Positions 33,577 through 42,379 of a DNA stretch of 64,000 nt are shown piece after piece. Position 1 is the first letter of the stretch. The number at the start of each line of letters is the position of its first letter. The DNA lies in the NCBI GenBank assembly GCA_016717725.1, contig JADKFA010000011.1:1-64000 (forward strand), in the 5' to 3' direction. The position numbers were made by a program, and so were the translations under genes. Source of the stretch: Bacteroidota bacterium. Lineage in GTDB: Bacteria; Bacteroidota; Bacteroidia; AKYH767-A; OLB10. The notes beneath the pieces were generated by a model. It searched no databases. It was not told where the DNA came from and worked only from the letters and a program-made list of their open reading frames with translations.

Positions 33577-35028
33577 ATGAAGTATTCATCAAATTTAGGA
33601 CGACAAATTCGAAATATATTCTTGCTCTCCTTTTTCTTCTCGGTGTGCTCTCAACAACTCGTTTTTGGAGCTGAAAAGCCTGCTTATGAACTTACTTTTA
33701 AAATTGCTGGGTTGAAGGATTCCATGGTATTCTTAGCAAATTATTATGGGGAAAAGCAATATCTAAAGGATTCAACGCATGCAGATGCAAATGGAAATGT
33801 AGTTTTTAAAGGAGTTGAAAAACTACCAGGCGGAATTTATCTTTTTGTTTTTCCAGGCAAAACGTATTTTGAAATTCTTATTGATAAGGAGCAAACATTT
33901 ACGATGGAATGTGCCATGTCGAATGTAATTGAAACCATGAAAGTAAATGGATCTGAAGACAATCGACTTTTTTATGAATATCTTAAATTTATTCAGGAGC
34001 GATCAAAAGAAGTAGAACCTCTAAAAAATGCACGTAAGAATTTACAGGATCAAAAGCTCCCCACAGATTCTGTCGAGGCAAAAATAAAAAGTGTAGATCA
34101 AGCCGTAGTGGATTATAAACTAGACTTTATTAGAAAATATCCTGAACGTTTTCTTGCTAGCATTTTTAATGCCTCGCAAGATCCTAAAGTACCTGATTTA
34201 CCAAAAAAAGCGGATGGAACTCGTGATTCAGCTTTTGCTTATTACTATTATCGCGACCATTATTTTGATCAAATTAATTTAAGCGACGAACGATTGTTGC
34301 GTAGCCCTATTTATCACAGTAAGCTCAGCTACTATATGAAAAATTTGGTGATCAATATACCAGATTCAATTTACCCAGTGGCTGATTCTTTAATAAAATG
34401 GGCAAGTGGACATAAAGAGACGTTTAAGTATATGGTTTGGTTTTTAACCAATACTTATGAAACTTCGAATATCATGGGAATGGAAGCTGTTTTCGTTCAC
34501 CTAGTAAAAAATTATTATACCAAAGAAAAAGCGTATTGGGTAGATGAAACTACACTCTTCAAGATTAAAGATCGTGCCCGAATTCTGGAACCTCTTTTAT
34601 TAGGTAAAGTGGTGAAAAATTTAATTCTCCCCGACTCCAATGGCGTTTATCAAGCCCTACATGGTGTGAATGCTCCCTTTACGATTTTGTATTTCTGGGA
34701 TCCAGATTGTGGTCACTGTAAGAAAGTGACTCCAAAAGTGAAAGCTTATTATGATAAAGTAAAGTCGAAAGGGGTAAAAGTTTTTGCCGTTTGTACAGAG
34801 GTGGAGATGGTGAAGTGGAAAAATTATATAATTGAGAATAAGTTGGATTGGATTAATGTTGCAGATCCAGAATTACATAATAATTTCCGTCAGGATTTTG
34901 ATATTCAAACAACGCCACAAATATTTATATTGGATAAAGACAAAAAAATATTAGCTCGAAAATTAGATGAGGATAATATGGAGAAGGTTCTCGATAAAGA
35001 ATTAGAGAGATTATCTAGTAAAAAATAA
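33577..35028 (+). CDS. Exported TlpA-like thiol-disulfide protein (DUF4369/DUF5106 type)
   Basis: The 483-residue protein has a signal peptide (IFLLSFFFSVCSQQLVFGAE) and then a DUF4369-like beta domain (YELTFKIAGLKDSMVFLANYYGEKQ). A helical middle part matches DUF5106 (SIFNASQDPKVPDLP, YYYYRDHYFDQINLSDERLLRSP). A C-terminal thioredoxin domain carries the active-site pair in DPDCGHCKK (around residue 378) and the cis-Pro in QTTPQIFIL. It should work in the periplasm as a disulfide reductase or isomerase, as ResA/TlpA relatives do. Several such proteins are normal in one Bacteroidota genome. A clear terminator follows. Confidence 0.88.
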   Translation: MKYSSNLGRQIRNIFLLSFFFSVCSQQLVFGAEKPAYELTFKIAGLKDSMVFLANYYGEKQYLKDSTHADANGNVVFKGVEKLPGGIYLFVFPGKTYFEILIDKEQTFTMECAMSNVIETMKVNGSEDNRLFYEYLKFIQERSKEVEPLKNARKNLQDQKLPTDSVEAKIKSVDQAVVDYKLDFIRKYPERFLASIFNASQDPKVPDLPKKADGTRDSAFAYYYYRDHYFDQINLSDERLLRSPIYHSKLSYYMKNLVINIPDSIYPVADSLIKWASGHKETFKYMVWFLTNTYETSNIMGMEAVFVHLVKNYYTKEKAYWVDETTLFKIKDRARILEPLLLGKVVKNLILPDSNGVYQALHGVNAPFTILYFWDPDCGHCKKVTPKVKAYYDKVKSKGVKVFAVCTEVEMVKWKNYIIENKLDWINVADPELHNNFRQDFDIQTTPQIFILDKDKKILARKLDEDNMEKVLDKELERLSSKK

Positions 35029-35045
35029 AATGTTTTGAATGAAAT

Positions 35046-35079
35046 GGAAGTCAGCTATAGTAGTTGACTTCCTTTTTTT
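35046..35079. terminator. Intrinsic terminator between convergent genes
   Basis: GGAAGTCAGCTA (35046-35057) and TAGTTGACTTCC (35061-35072) form a 12 bp stem with one G-T wobble and a three-base loop, followed by seven T. It ends the TlpA-like gene. Confidence 0.88.
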
Positions 35080-35821
35080 ATTTTGATTTTTCTTTCCTGC
35101 TTTCTAACCATGAAACAATAAGTAGGGCGTAAAATAAGCTTCCTATGGCAATCATGATAAGATGCCGAGCCCAATTCCATCCCAAGCCAAAATAAACGCG
35201 AGAGGTACCAATAATTCCTGCTACAAAGAGAATTTTTCCCCAATATGAATTTCCTGAAAAGAATTTTCTCCAAATAGAAATTGAGAAAAGTTTTTTGATA
35301 TCAACGTACCAAAAAATCAGTGTGATCATCCCTATTCCTGTACTGATGTACCACATTATATAACAGGTCCTAATGGGATGCCCACCTATTTGTATAAATT
35401 CAAGGAGAAAGGGTAAGCGATGTACTAAATATCCATCTGCATGACTAAATGAGTCCCAAACTAAGTGAGAAAGTATTCCAATGAGTGCAGAAGTAAAGAA
35501 TACTATCCAATTCTGTTTTATCCATTCCATAAATGCAGGATGTTCTTCCAGTTGAATTCTGCGATGAAAGAAATGGATGCGATGAAGAAGTACGGGTTGC
35601 AATAATTGATGCCAGATGAATGCCATGATGAAGGTCATGGGTAAGTTGAAAATAAAAATACCCAACACGGTATGACTTACATAGGCTGATGGGCTCATCC
35701 AAATAAAATATTCAAAATCGGGAATGATGCTACCAATGAATAATGCTGTCCAAGAAAGTGGAAGTTTTTTAAGCGGCTTTAAAAAAAGTAAGATGGCAGG
35801 ATGTGCAGGTGTAAATGGCAT
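35078..35821 (-). CDS. DUF4184 membrane protein
   Basis: From ATG 35821 the protein has 247 residues and begins MPFTPAHPAILLFL, the standard N-terminus of DUF4184. The open frame continues upstream into the next gene, but that extension is not used in this family. The family text SWTALFIGSIIPDFEYFIWM and GILSHLVWDSFSHADGY carries His and Asp residues reminiscent of membrane metal hydrolases such as the protein at 27008. About six helices are predicted. Function is unknown. The start lies one base after the stop of the PorE-like gene, so they are probably cotranscribed. Confidence 0.85.
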   Translation of the reverse strand: MPFTPAHPAILLFLKPLKKLPLSWTALFIGSIIPDFEYFIWMSPSAYVSHTVLGIFIFNLPMTFIMAFIWHQLLQPVLLHRIHFFHRRIQLEEHPAFMEWIKQNWIVFFTSALIGILSHLVWDSFSHADGYLVHRLPFLLEFIQIGGHPIRTCYIMWYISTGIGMITLIFWYVDIKKLFSISIWRKFFSGNSYWGKILFVAGIIGTSRVYFGLGWNWARHLIMIAIGSLFYALLIVSWLESRKEKSK

Positions 35822-35822
35822 T

Positions 35823-37796
35823 TTAAAGAATGCTGAATTCGGTGCGGCGATTTTTAGCCCTTCCTTCCTCTGTATCATTGGATGCTACAGGTTTGGAATC
35901 ACCGTATCCTTTATACGTCATTCGTGCTGCAGGGATACCTTTTTCTATTAAAAAATTAACAACAGCCTTGGCTCTTTGCTCTGATAAAATTACATTGGCT
36001 TTCTTATCGCCCGTATTGTCTGTATGTCCGCTTATTTCGATACGAAGTGTTGCTTGCGATTTTAAGAAGGAAACTAACTTGTTAAGCTCACTACTCGACT
36101 CCGACTTCAATGCAAATTGATTGACATCAAAGAAAATGTTTTTCAAAACTACCTTCTCCCCTGCTTTGGGTTGTTGAAGTTTGATGAGTAGGTCGTACGC
36201 ATTTTGTTTGTCATTAGCGGTTTTACATTCGAAGAAGTCGGAGTAAAAAAGGTAGGTTTCCTTATCTACATTCAACATGTAATTTTTTCCTGCGGGTAAA
36301 CAAGCAAGAAATTCGCCACGCTTCTTATCGGTGGTATTGGAGACCATTATTTTCCCCGTTTCTACATCGATGATTTCAAACTGTGCTGATAATGGATTTC
36401 CTGTCACCGCATCCACTACTCTCGCTTTTACATAACTTACTAAAGCAGGCTGCACTTCTTTGTATAAGTCGAAACGATATAAATCTAAATTACCAAATCC
36501 ACCTTGTCGATTACTCGAGAAATAAGCTCGTTTTCCATCGGCACTTACCACTAAACTATTATCGTCGTTCGCTGTATTGATGGGATATCCTAACTTTTTT
36601 GGTGAGCCCCATCTTCCATTTTCTTGTCTTCTACTTACAAAAATATCTAAGCCTCCCATTCCCGTATGTCCATCAGAACTAAAGTACAGTGTTTGATTGT
36701 CAGGATGTATGAATACCGATTCTTCAATTCCTTTTGAGTTGATGGTATCACTCAGCGGAACCGGATTGCTCCAAGTCATGTCAGATTGAAAGGTGCTCGA
36801 ATAAATATCATAAAGCTTACTACGATCACGCGTATACGTACCTCGAATGAAATACAAGGTCTTTCCGTCTGAGCTAAACGATGGCTGACTTTCCCAAGCC
36901 GATGAATTTATTGGGGTTCCAAGGTTGATGGGTTTACTCCAGTTTCCATCTGCAGTGCGTTGACTTAAATAAATATCGCAACTTCCTAATCCATCCGGTC
37001 GATCACAAGCAGTGAAAAAAAGTATTCGTCCATCAGCGGAGATGGAAGGCCCACCTTCATTCCCAGAAGAATTTAATGGAGCACCAGCGTTTTTAGCGGC
37101 GAGCCATGTTGTATCTTTTAGTTTAGCAATAAAAAAATCTTCTTGATGCCCTTCTTGTGCGCGCACATCATTAACATCTCGAGTAAAAATAATTTCTTGC
37201 TGATCGACGGTGAAAGAAGGAAAATACTCAGCGTCTACTGTATTTATTCCTTGACCTAAGTTGATGGGTTGATAAGGAACGGGATGCTTCATGGCATCAA
37301 TGGCAAACACACAGTTCTTTATTTTTTGATTGGCTTCTCCAATGAATTCTTCACTCAAGTTTTTTGAGAATGTAAGGTAATTCTCATAGTTCACTTTGGC
37401 ATTTTCATAGTTCGCAAACTTCATTTCCAAATCGCCCACTAACATATTAATACCTGCTAAATAAGAAGGAGAAATTTGCACTACTTTTCGATAATGTTCT
37501 AAAGAACTTTTATAGTCACGTCCTTCTAAATAAATCTGTCCTAATACCATCCAAGGCTCAATAAAATTGCTGTCTTTGCGAATGGCAGATTCCATCAGCT
37601 TTATCGCTTTTACATCTTGCCTAGAGTCGTATTGCTTTTTACCGTCTTCGAAATCACGAATGGCCGATTTATTGGATGATGAATATTTTCCAGTGCCAGG
37701 TTGTGCTTTACATTGAACAAAAGCGGAAATAAAAATGAAAAATAAAAATGCCGATTTGAAGTTACGAATATGTATATAGTTGGTTGAACTTTGCAT
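35823..37796 (-). CDS. PorE-like OmpA-family protein (TPR, PD40 propeller, CRD, OmpA)
   Basis: The 657-residue protein has this order: signal peptide (FLFFIFISAFVQCKAQ), TPR repeats (about 45-165), a WD40/PD40-like propeller (about 180-445, with FFTACDRPDGLGSCDIYLS, SFSSDGKTLYF and AYFSSNRQGGFGNLDLY), a carboxypeptidase-regulatory-like domain (about 455-535) and a C-terminal OmpA peptidoglycan-binding domain (IEISGHTDNTGDKKANVILSEQRA). This is the architecture of PorE, which links the T9SS to the cell wall. Bacteroidota often have several such proteins, so the PorE role is an inference. A Cys in the signal region (FVQC) lacks a standard lipobox. Confidence 0.8.
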   Translation of the reverse strand: MQSSTNYIHIRNFKSAFLFFIFISAFVQCKAQPGTGKYSSSNKSAIRDFEDGKKQYDSRQDVKAIKLMESAIRKDSNFIEPWMVLGQIYLEGRDYKSSLEHYRKVVQISPSYLAGINMLVGDLEMKFANYENAKVNYENYLTFSKNLSEEFIGEANQKIKNCVFAIDAMKHPVPYQPINLGQGINTVDAEYFPSFTVDQQEIIFTRDVNDVRAQEGHQEDFFIAKLKDTTWLAAKNAGAPLNSSGNEGGPSISADGRILFFTACDRPDGLGSCDIYLSQRTADGNWSKPINLGTPINSSAWESQPSFSSDGKTLYFIRGTYTRDRSKLYDIYSSTFQSDMTWSNPVPLSDTINSKGIEESVFIHPDNQTLYFSSDGHTGMGGLDIFVSRRQENGRWGSPKKLGYPINTANDDNSLVVSADGKRAYFSSNRQGGFGNLDLYRFDLYKEVQPALVSYVKARVVDAVTGNPLSAQFEIIDVETGKIMVSNTTDKKRGEFLACLPAGKNYMLNVDKETYLFYSDFFECKTANDKQNAYDLLIKLQQPKAGEKVVLKNIFFDVNQFALKSESSSELNKLVSFLKSQATLRIEISGHTDNTGDKKANVILSEQRAKAVVNFLIEKGIPAARMTYKGYGDSKPVASNDTEEGRAKNRRTEFSIL

Positions 37797-37817
37797 CTTT
37801 CATTAGTTTAGATGAGC

Positions 37818-38435
37818 TTAAGGAACATTTATTATTTTATGCACCTGCAAAGAAATTTTCCACTGAGGATTTGCTTTTACATAATCAATCATTCCAAGAA
37901 TGTGATGATCAAATTTACTGTATTCAGCTTGTAAATAAAGTTTACAGTCCTTAGATATGGATGATAAAAACTGTTCCGCAAATTGATAATCGCTAGAATG
38001 ATTAATAATCACTTTTAACTCATGCGCTAGGTTTAACATTTCAGGCAACACGGGTTTGAATTTCTTTGGCGATACGCAAATCCAATCAACCTTACCATTT
38101 AGCGGATAAACTCCAGATGTTTCAATAGCTATTTCGAATCCCTTCTCTTTGAGCAAATTTGTTAGCGGCGTCAAATTGTACATGGCAGGTTCGCCTCCAG
38201 TAATAACTGCAAAACGAGATGGGTATTGTGTTGCTTCTTCTACGATATCTGAAATAGCTCGCAAAGGATGCTTTTCTGCCTCCCAGCTGACTTTTACATC
38301 GCACCAATGACAACCTACATCACACCCACCCAATCGAATGAAATAAGCAGATCGACCACTATGAAAACCTTCACCTTGGATGGTATAAAAGGCTTCCATC
38401 ACAGGAAGTGATTCGCCTGTCTTATTGTTTGACAT
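37818..38435 (-). CDS. queE: 7-carboxy-7-deazaguanine synthase
   Basis: This 205-residue radical SAM enzyme makes the 7-deazaguanine base from carboxytetrahydropterin in the pathway to queuosine. The cluster motif is CDVGCHWC (C38, C42, C45). Other features are the substrate segment AFYTIQGEGFHSGRSAYFIRLGGC, the GGEP motif in VITGGEPAMY, and VSPKKFKP. It starts inside the last codons of folD (14-base overlap), so the two are translationally coupled. With tgt at 3.6 kb it supports an active preQ1/queuosine route; queC, queD and queF are not in the window. Confidence 0.93.
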   Translation of the reverse strand: MSNNKTGESLPVMEAFYTIQGEGFHSGRSAYFIRLGGCDVGCHWCDVKVSWEAEKHPLRAISDIVEEATQYPSRFAVITGGEPAMYNLTPLTNLLKEKGFEIAIETSGVYPLNGKVDWICVSPKKFKPVLPEMLNLAHELKVIINHSSDYQFAEQFLSSISKDCKLYLQAEYSKFDHHILGMIDYVKANPQWKISLQVHKIINVP

Positions 38436-39317
38436 GAGCGGGATAGATTCGATGTTGAGCCGAAAGCAATGTGTTTTGCAAGAGTCCCATGATGGTCATA
38501 GGACCAACTCCGCCAGGAACGGGCGTAATATAGCTGCACTTTTCAGCTACATTTTTAAAATCTACATCACCTGCCAAACGAAATCCACTTTTTAATTCTG
38601 GAGCTTCCACTCGGGTCATTCCTACATCAATGACTACAGCACCTTCCTTCACCATATCAGCTTTTACAAAATAGGGAACACCAATAGCGGCAATGATAAT
38701 ATCCGCTTGCAAACAAATTTCTTTAAGGTTTTTGTGCGGCTATGCGTCAACGTTACTGTGCAATTTCCGGGATTTGTATTTCTAGAAAGCAAAATGGAGA
38801 TGGGTGTTCCCACAATATTACTCCTGCCAATCACGACACAATGTTTTCCTAATGTTTCAATGTTGTATCGCTCTAGCAATTGCATGATTCCTTTTGGCGT
38901 GGCAGGCAAGTAGGTAGGCAATTCTTCTACCATCCTACCCAAGTTCACGGGATGAAAACCATCCACGTCTTTAGCTGGATCAATGGCTGCAGTAATATGA
39001 TGAACATTGATGTGTTTTGGCAATGGAAGTTGAACGATAAATCCATCTACACCATCATCTTCATTTAATTCTTTAATCACATTGATAAGCTCATCTTCCT
39101 GCATGGAATTATTAAAACGACGAAGTGTACTTTCAAAACCAACTTCCTTGCAGGTGCGAATTTTATTTCCCACATACGTTTCAGAGGCACCATCATTTCC
39201 AACTAAAACAGCCACTAAGTGTGGTGCGCGAAACCCTTGAGCAAGTATCGCATCAACATCAGCTTTAATTTCTTCCTTTATTCGCTGAGAAGTTTCTTTT
39301 CCGTCTATTAAAATCAC
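38422..39317 (-). CDS. folD: Methylenetetrahydrofolate dehydrogenase/cyclohydrolase, one frameshift
   Basis: FolD interconverts methylene-, methenyl- and formyl-tetrahydrofolate in the cytoplasm. The first frame gives the N-terminal two thirds (ASETYVGNKIRTCKEVGF with the catalytic Lys, DGFIVQLPLPKH, GKHCVVIGRSNIVGTPIS). The second gives the rest (QADIIIAAIGVPYFV, VIDVGMTRVE, PVPGGVGPMTIMGLL). They join correctly if one base is added in the T run at 38729-38733 (T5, expected T6), giving THSRTKNLKEICLQADII and about 298 residues. folD is normally essential, so a sequencing error is more likely than decay. It overlaps queE and lies 20 bases after ffh. Confidence 0.93.
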
Positions 39318-39337
39318 AATCTTGTCAATTAAATTTA

Positions 39338-40669
39338 TTAAGGTCTTCTTGCAGGCATATTGCGCATCATCTTTTGCGCATTTCCTGAGGTAAACATTTT
39401 CATCATCTTACGCATATCTTCAAATTGCTTGAGCAACTTGTTGACGTCTTGCACGGTTCTTCCGCTTCCACTAGCTACTCTTTTCTTCCTCGGACCGCTC
39501 AATATTTCGGGACGTTCACGCTCTTCGTTCGTCATGGATTGAATGATGGCTTCAATATGTTTGAACGAATCATTATCGATATCCACATCTTTCATCGCCT
39601 TACCCATTCCAGGAACCATCGCCATCAAATCTTTAATATTTCCCATCTTTTTAATCTGCTGCAATTGACCTAAAAAGTCGTTCAGATTAAATTGATTTTT
39701 TGCAATCTTCTTCTGTAATTCTGCAGCCGCTTTCTCGTCAAATTGTTCTTGAGCACGCTCTACCAAACTTACGATATCACCCATTCCGAGGATACGATCC
39801 GACATCCTGCTTGGATAGAAAATATCCAATGCCTCCATCTTCTCACCCGTACCTACAAACTTGATGGGTTTATTTACGACGGATAAAATAGAGATAGCAG
39901 CACCACCTCTCGTATCACCATCTAACTTGGTTAAAACAACACCATCAAAATTAATTCGCTCATTAAACGCTTTGGCTGTATTCACTGCATCCTGACCTGT
40001 CATGGCATCAACCACAAACAAAGTTTCTTGAGGCTTGATGGTTTCTTTAAGTCGAGCAATTTCATCCATCATTTGCTCATCCACAGCTAAACGACCAGCC
40101 GTATCAATGATGATGGTATTTAATCCTTGTTTTTTAGCATGTTCAATCGCATTGCGGGCAATTTTAACTGGATCCGTATTTTCTCTTTCCGAGTAAACTT
40201 CAACACCAATTTGCTCCCCTAAAACATGCAATTGATCGATAGCTGCTGGACGATAAACGTCGCAAGCCACCAATAAAACCTGACGACCTTTCTTCGATTT
40301 TAAATGATTAGCCAGCTTTCCACTCAAGGTCGTTTTACCCGATCCTTGCAATCCCGACATTAAAATGATGCTCGGATTCTCTTTTAAATTGATCTCAGTC
40401 ACATCACCACCCATGAGCGCTGTGAGCTCCTCATGCATGATTTTCACCATCAATTGTCCGGGAGATACTGAAAGCAGTACATCGCGCCCAATGGCTTTTT
40501 CCTTCACAATATCAGTGAAATGCTTGGCTACCTTATAGTTAACGTCGGCATCTAAGAGGGCTTTACGAACTTCCTTTAAAGTTTCGGCCACATTAATTTC
40601 ACTAATTTTCCCCTGCCCTTTCAGCGTCTTAAACGCCCTCTCGAGTTTATCTGATAAGTTTTCGAACAT
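39338..40669 (-). CDS. ffh: Signal recognition particle protein Ffh
   Basis: The 443-residue GTPase recognises signal sequences on nascent chains and delivers ribosomes to FtsY at the membrane. It has the N domain, the G domain with the P-loop GLQGSGKTT (106-114), DTAGRLAVDEQ, TKLDGDTRGGAA and GTGEKMEALD, and the Met-rich M domain (MGNIKDLMAMVPGM, SGRTVQDVNKLLKQFEDMRKMM). The length is normal. It lies upstream of folD on the same strand with a 20-base gap. An exact -7 box lies 16 bases before the ATG. The SRP RNA gene is not in the window. Confidence 0.97.
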   Translation of the reverse strand: MFENLSDKLERAFKTLKGQGKISEINVAETLKEVRKALLDADVNYKVAKHFTDIVKEKAIGRDVLLSVSPGQLMVKIMHEELTALMGGDVTEINLKENPSIILMSGLQGSGKTTLSGKLANHLKSKKGRQVLLVACDVYRPAAIDQLHVLGEQIGVEVYSERENTDPVKIARNAIEHAKKQGLNTIIIDTAGRLAVDEQMMDEIARLKETIKPQETLFVVDAMTGQDAVNTAKAFNERINFDGVVLTKLDGDTRGGAAISILSVVNKPIKFVGTGEKMEALDIFYPSRMSDRILGMGDIVSLVERAQEQFDEKAAAELQKKIAKNQFNLNDFLGQLQQIKKMGNIKDLMAMVPGMGKAMKDVDIDNDSFKHIEAIIQSMTNEERERPEILSGPRKKRVASGSGRTVQDVNKLLKQFEDMRKMMKMFTSGNAQKMMRNMPARRP

Positions 40670-40685
40670 TTTTTCTAGTAAGGTG

Positions 40686-40693
40686 CAAATTTA
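40686..40693 (-). promoter_or_regulatory. -7 box of ffh
   Basis: TAAATTTG on the minus strand matches TAnnTTTG exactly; TTTC lies 20 bases upstream (40714-40717) in the -33 position. It probably drives ffh, folD and queE. Confidence 0.55.
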
Positions 40694-40744
40694 ATGAAAA
40701 GGGACAATTAAGAGAAAGGGAAGCAGGAATTAAGTTGAATTGGT

Positions 40745-40832
40745 TACGAATTACTAATCGATACGAATGTACGAATTACGAATAATCGAATCTACGAATA
40801 CGCGAAAGCTTAGTTAGACGCGAAATACGAAT
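40745..40832. repeat. TACGAAT repeat cluster in a gene-free spacer
   Basis: TACGAAT occurs at 40745, 40762, 40770, 40777, 40793 and 40826, two copies directly adjacent. The whole spacer 40694-41069 has no gene. It also holds a CCCGCAGCAATCCGGGA patch (about 40916-40932) and TATCCTTTTTATCC text typical of Bacteroidota intergenic repeats. No promoter is obvious for chrA, which points away from this region. Confidence 0.7.
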
Positions 40833-41069
40833 GAACACTAAATGCGAAATTTGGGCGAAATGCTTGCGCATGGATCGATTTGAGTCGTAATTATTTATTA
40901 TGATCAAACCTGTCCCGCAGCAATCCGGGATCCGAGAAAATCGTTTTTATCCTTTTTATCCGTGTTCAAAAATAAGTGAAACGTTTATAAACTAGCGATC
41001 ATAATAAATCTTAAAAATCATAATAAATCAGCGGCCCATCAATCATTGTTGCCTCGATAATTTCTATGG

Positions 41070-42354
41070 TCAAATAAAATACATCACCAATCCATAAACG
41101 CAGGAAACTCCTAACCACAAAATCATATTCACTTTAAAACGATGCATCGCAATCACCGAGAGTACAATCCAACTCACATTGGTAATTTGTAATACGGTTG
41201 ATTCAGAATTTGCAAACAATACCGCTTCACTTAAATAAATTAAAAAGTTGAACATCACTCCCACCACCGCTGCCGTTACGATGTTTAAAAACACTTTTAC
41301 TTTTTCATTGGCTTGCGTTTTCTCGATGAAGTGTACACCCATCAATATAAACAGAAAAGACGGTAAGAAAGTGTAAAAAGTGGTTATGACGAGACCAATA
41401 CATCCTCCTAAAACCGATGCATTGCCATGATTGAAACCCGCCATATATCCTACAAAAACCAACACCATAATTAAGGGTCCGGGAGTGGTTTCGCCTAGGG
41501 CAAGACCATCTATCATCTGCATGGAACTTAACCAATGAAATTTTTCCACACCAAATTGTGCTACATACGGTAAAACCGCATAAGCACCACCAAAGGTGAC
41601 AAAGGCTGCTTGAGTAAAGAAGAAGATTAGTTTTTTCCAAAAATCAAAATCATCTGTCAGCCAATAAAAAATTACTAATGGAATCAGCCATAAAGTTATT
41701 CCAATAAAAAGCTGAGAAATGAAACGTTTCCATGTAAATCCTGAATGAGGTATAACCGTATTTTCGTTAATCACATCGCATCCACTTGAATCTAGCTGAA
41801 GGGTTGAACCATTGATGGCAGAAATTTTCGAGCTATGAATGCAAAACATAAGCTTCCAATAATGATAACAGGAAATGAAATATTCCAAAAATAAATCCCA
41901 GCAAAAGCGGCTATTGCTATAAAATAATGCAATGAGGAGAGCAATGATTTTTTTCCAATTTTGATGATCGCTAAAATTATTACGGCAATTACTGCTGGTT
42001 TTAAGCCTGCAAATAATGCATATATCCACGGAATACTACCATAGATACTATAGAAATAACTTAATCCTAAAAGGATAAACATGGATGGCAGAATGAAAAA
42101 GACTCCTGCAATTATTCCACCTCTATTTCCGTGCAATAACCAACCCATATAAGTAGCCAATTGCTGCGCTTCTGGTCCTGGTAAGAGCATGCAATAGTTG
42201 AGTGCATTCATGAATTTTTTTTCTGAAATCCATTTCTTTTTCTCTACTAAAAACTCATGCATGATGGATATTTGTCCAGCCGACCACCAAAGCTGATGAA
42301 TCCTAGTTTTAACCAAAATTGGAAAGCTTCTTTAAAACTGAGTTTATTATTCAT
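41070..42354 (-). CDS. chrA: Chromate transporter (long-chain ChrA), two frameshifts
   Basis: ChrA (CHR family) is an inner-membrane chromate exporter with two homologous halves. The N-terminal half contains ISIMHEFLVEKKKWISEKKF and MLLPGPEAQQLATYMGW; the C-terminal half contains FFTQAAFVTFGGAYAVLPYVAQ and GLALGETTPGPLIMVLVFVGYMAGF. The ATG at 42354 opens MNNKLSFKEAFQFWLKLGF, which joins the next frame as FISFGGPAGQISIM only if one base is added near 42282. A second one-base loss in the GGG at 41801-41803 separates the halves. Repaired length is about 428 residues, normal for the family. Read literally it is inactive; both breaks may be sequence errors. Confidence 0.9.
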
Positions 42355-42379
42355 GAGAATCTATTAATTGATTAATCAA

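Noticed and set aside
35822..35878. 19-residue N-terminal extension of the DUF4184 protein
   Set aside because: It overlaps the end of the PorE-like gene, and the family starts at MPFTPAHP.
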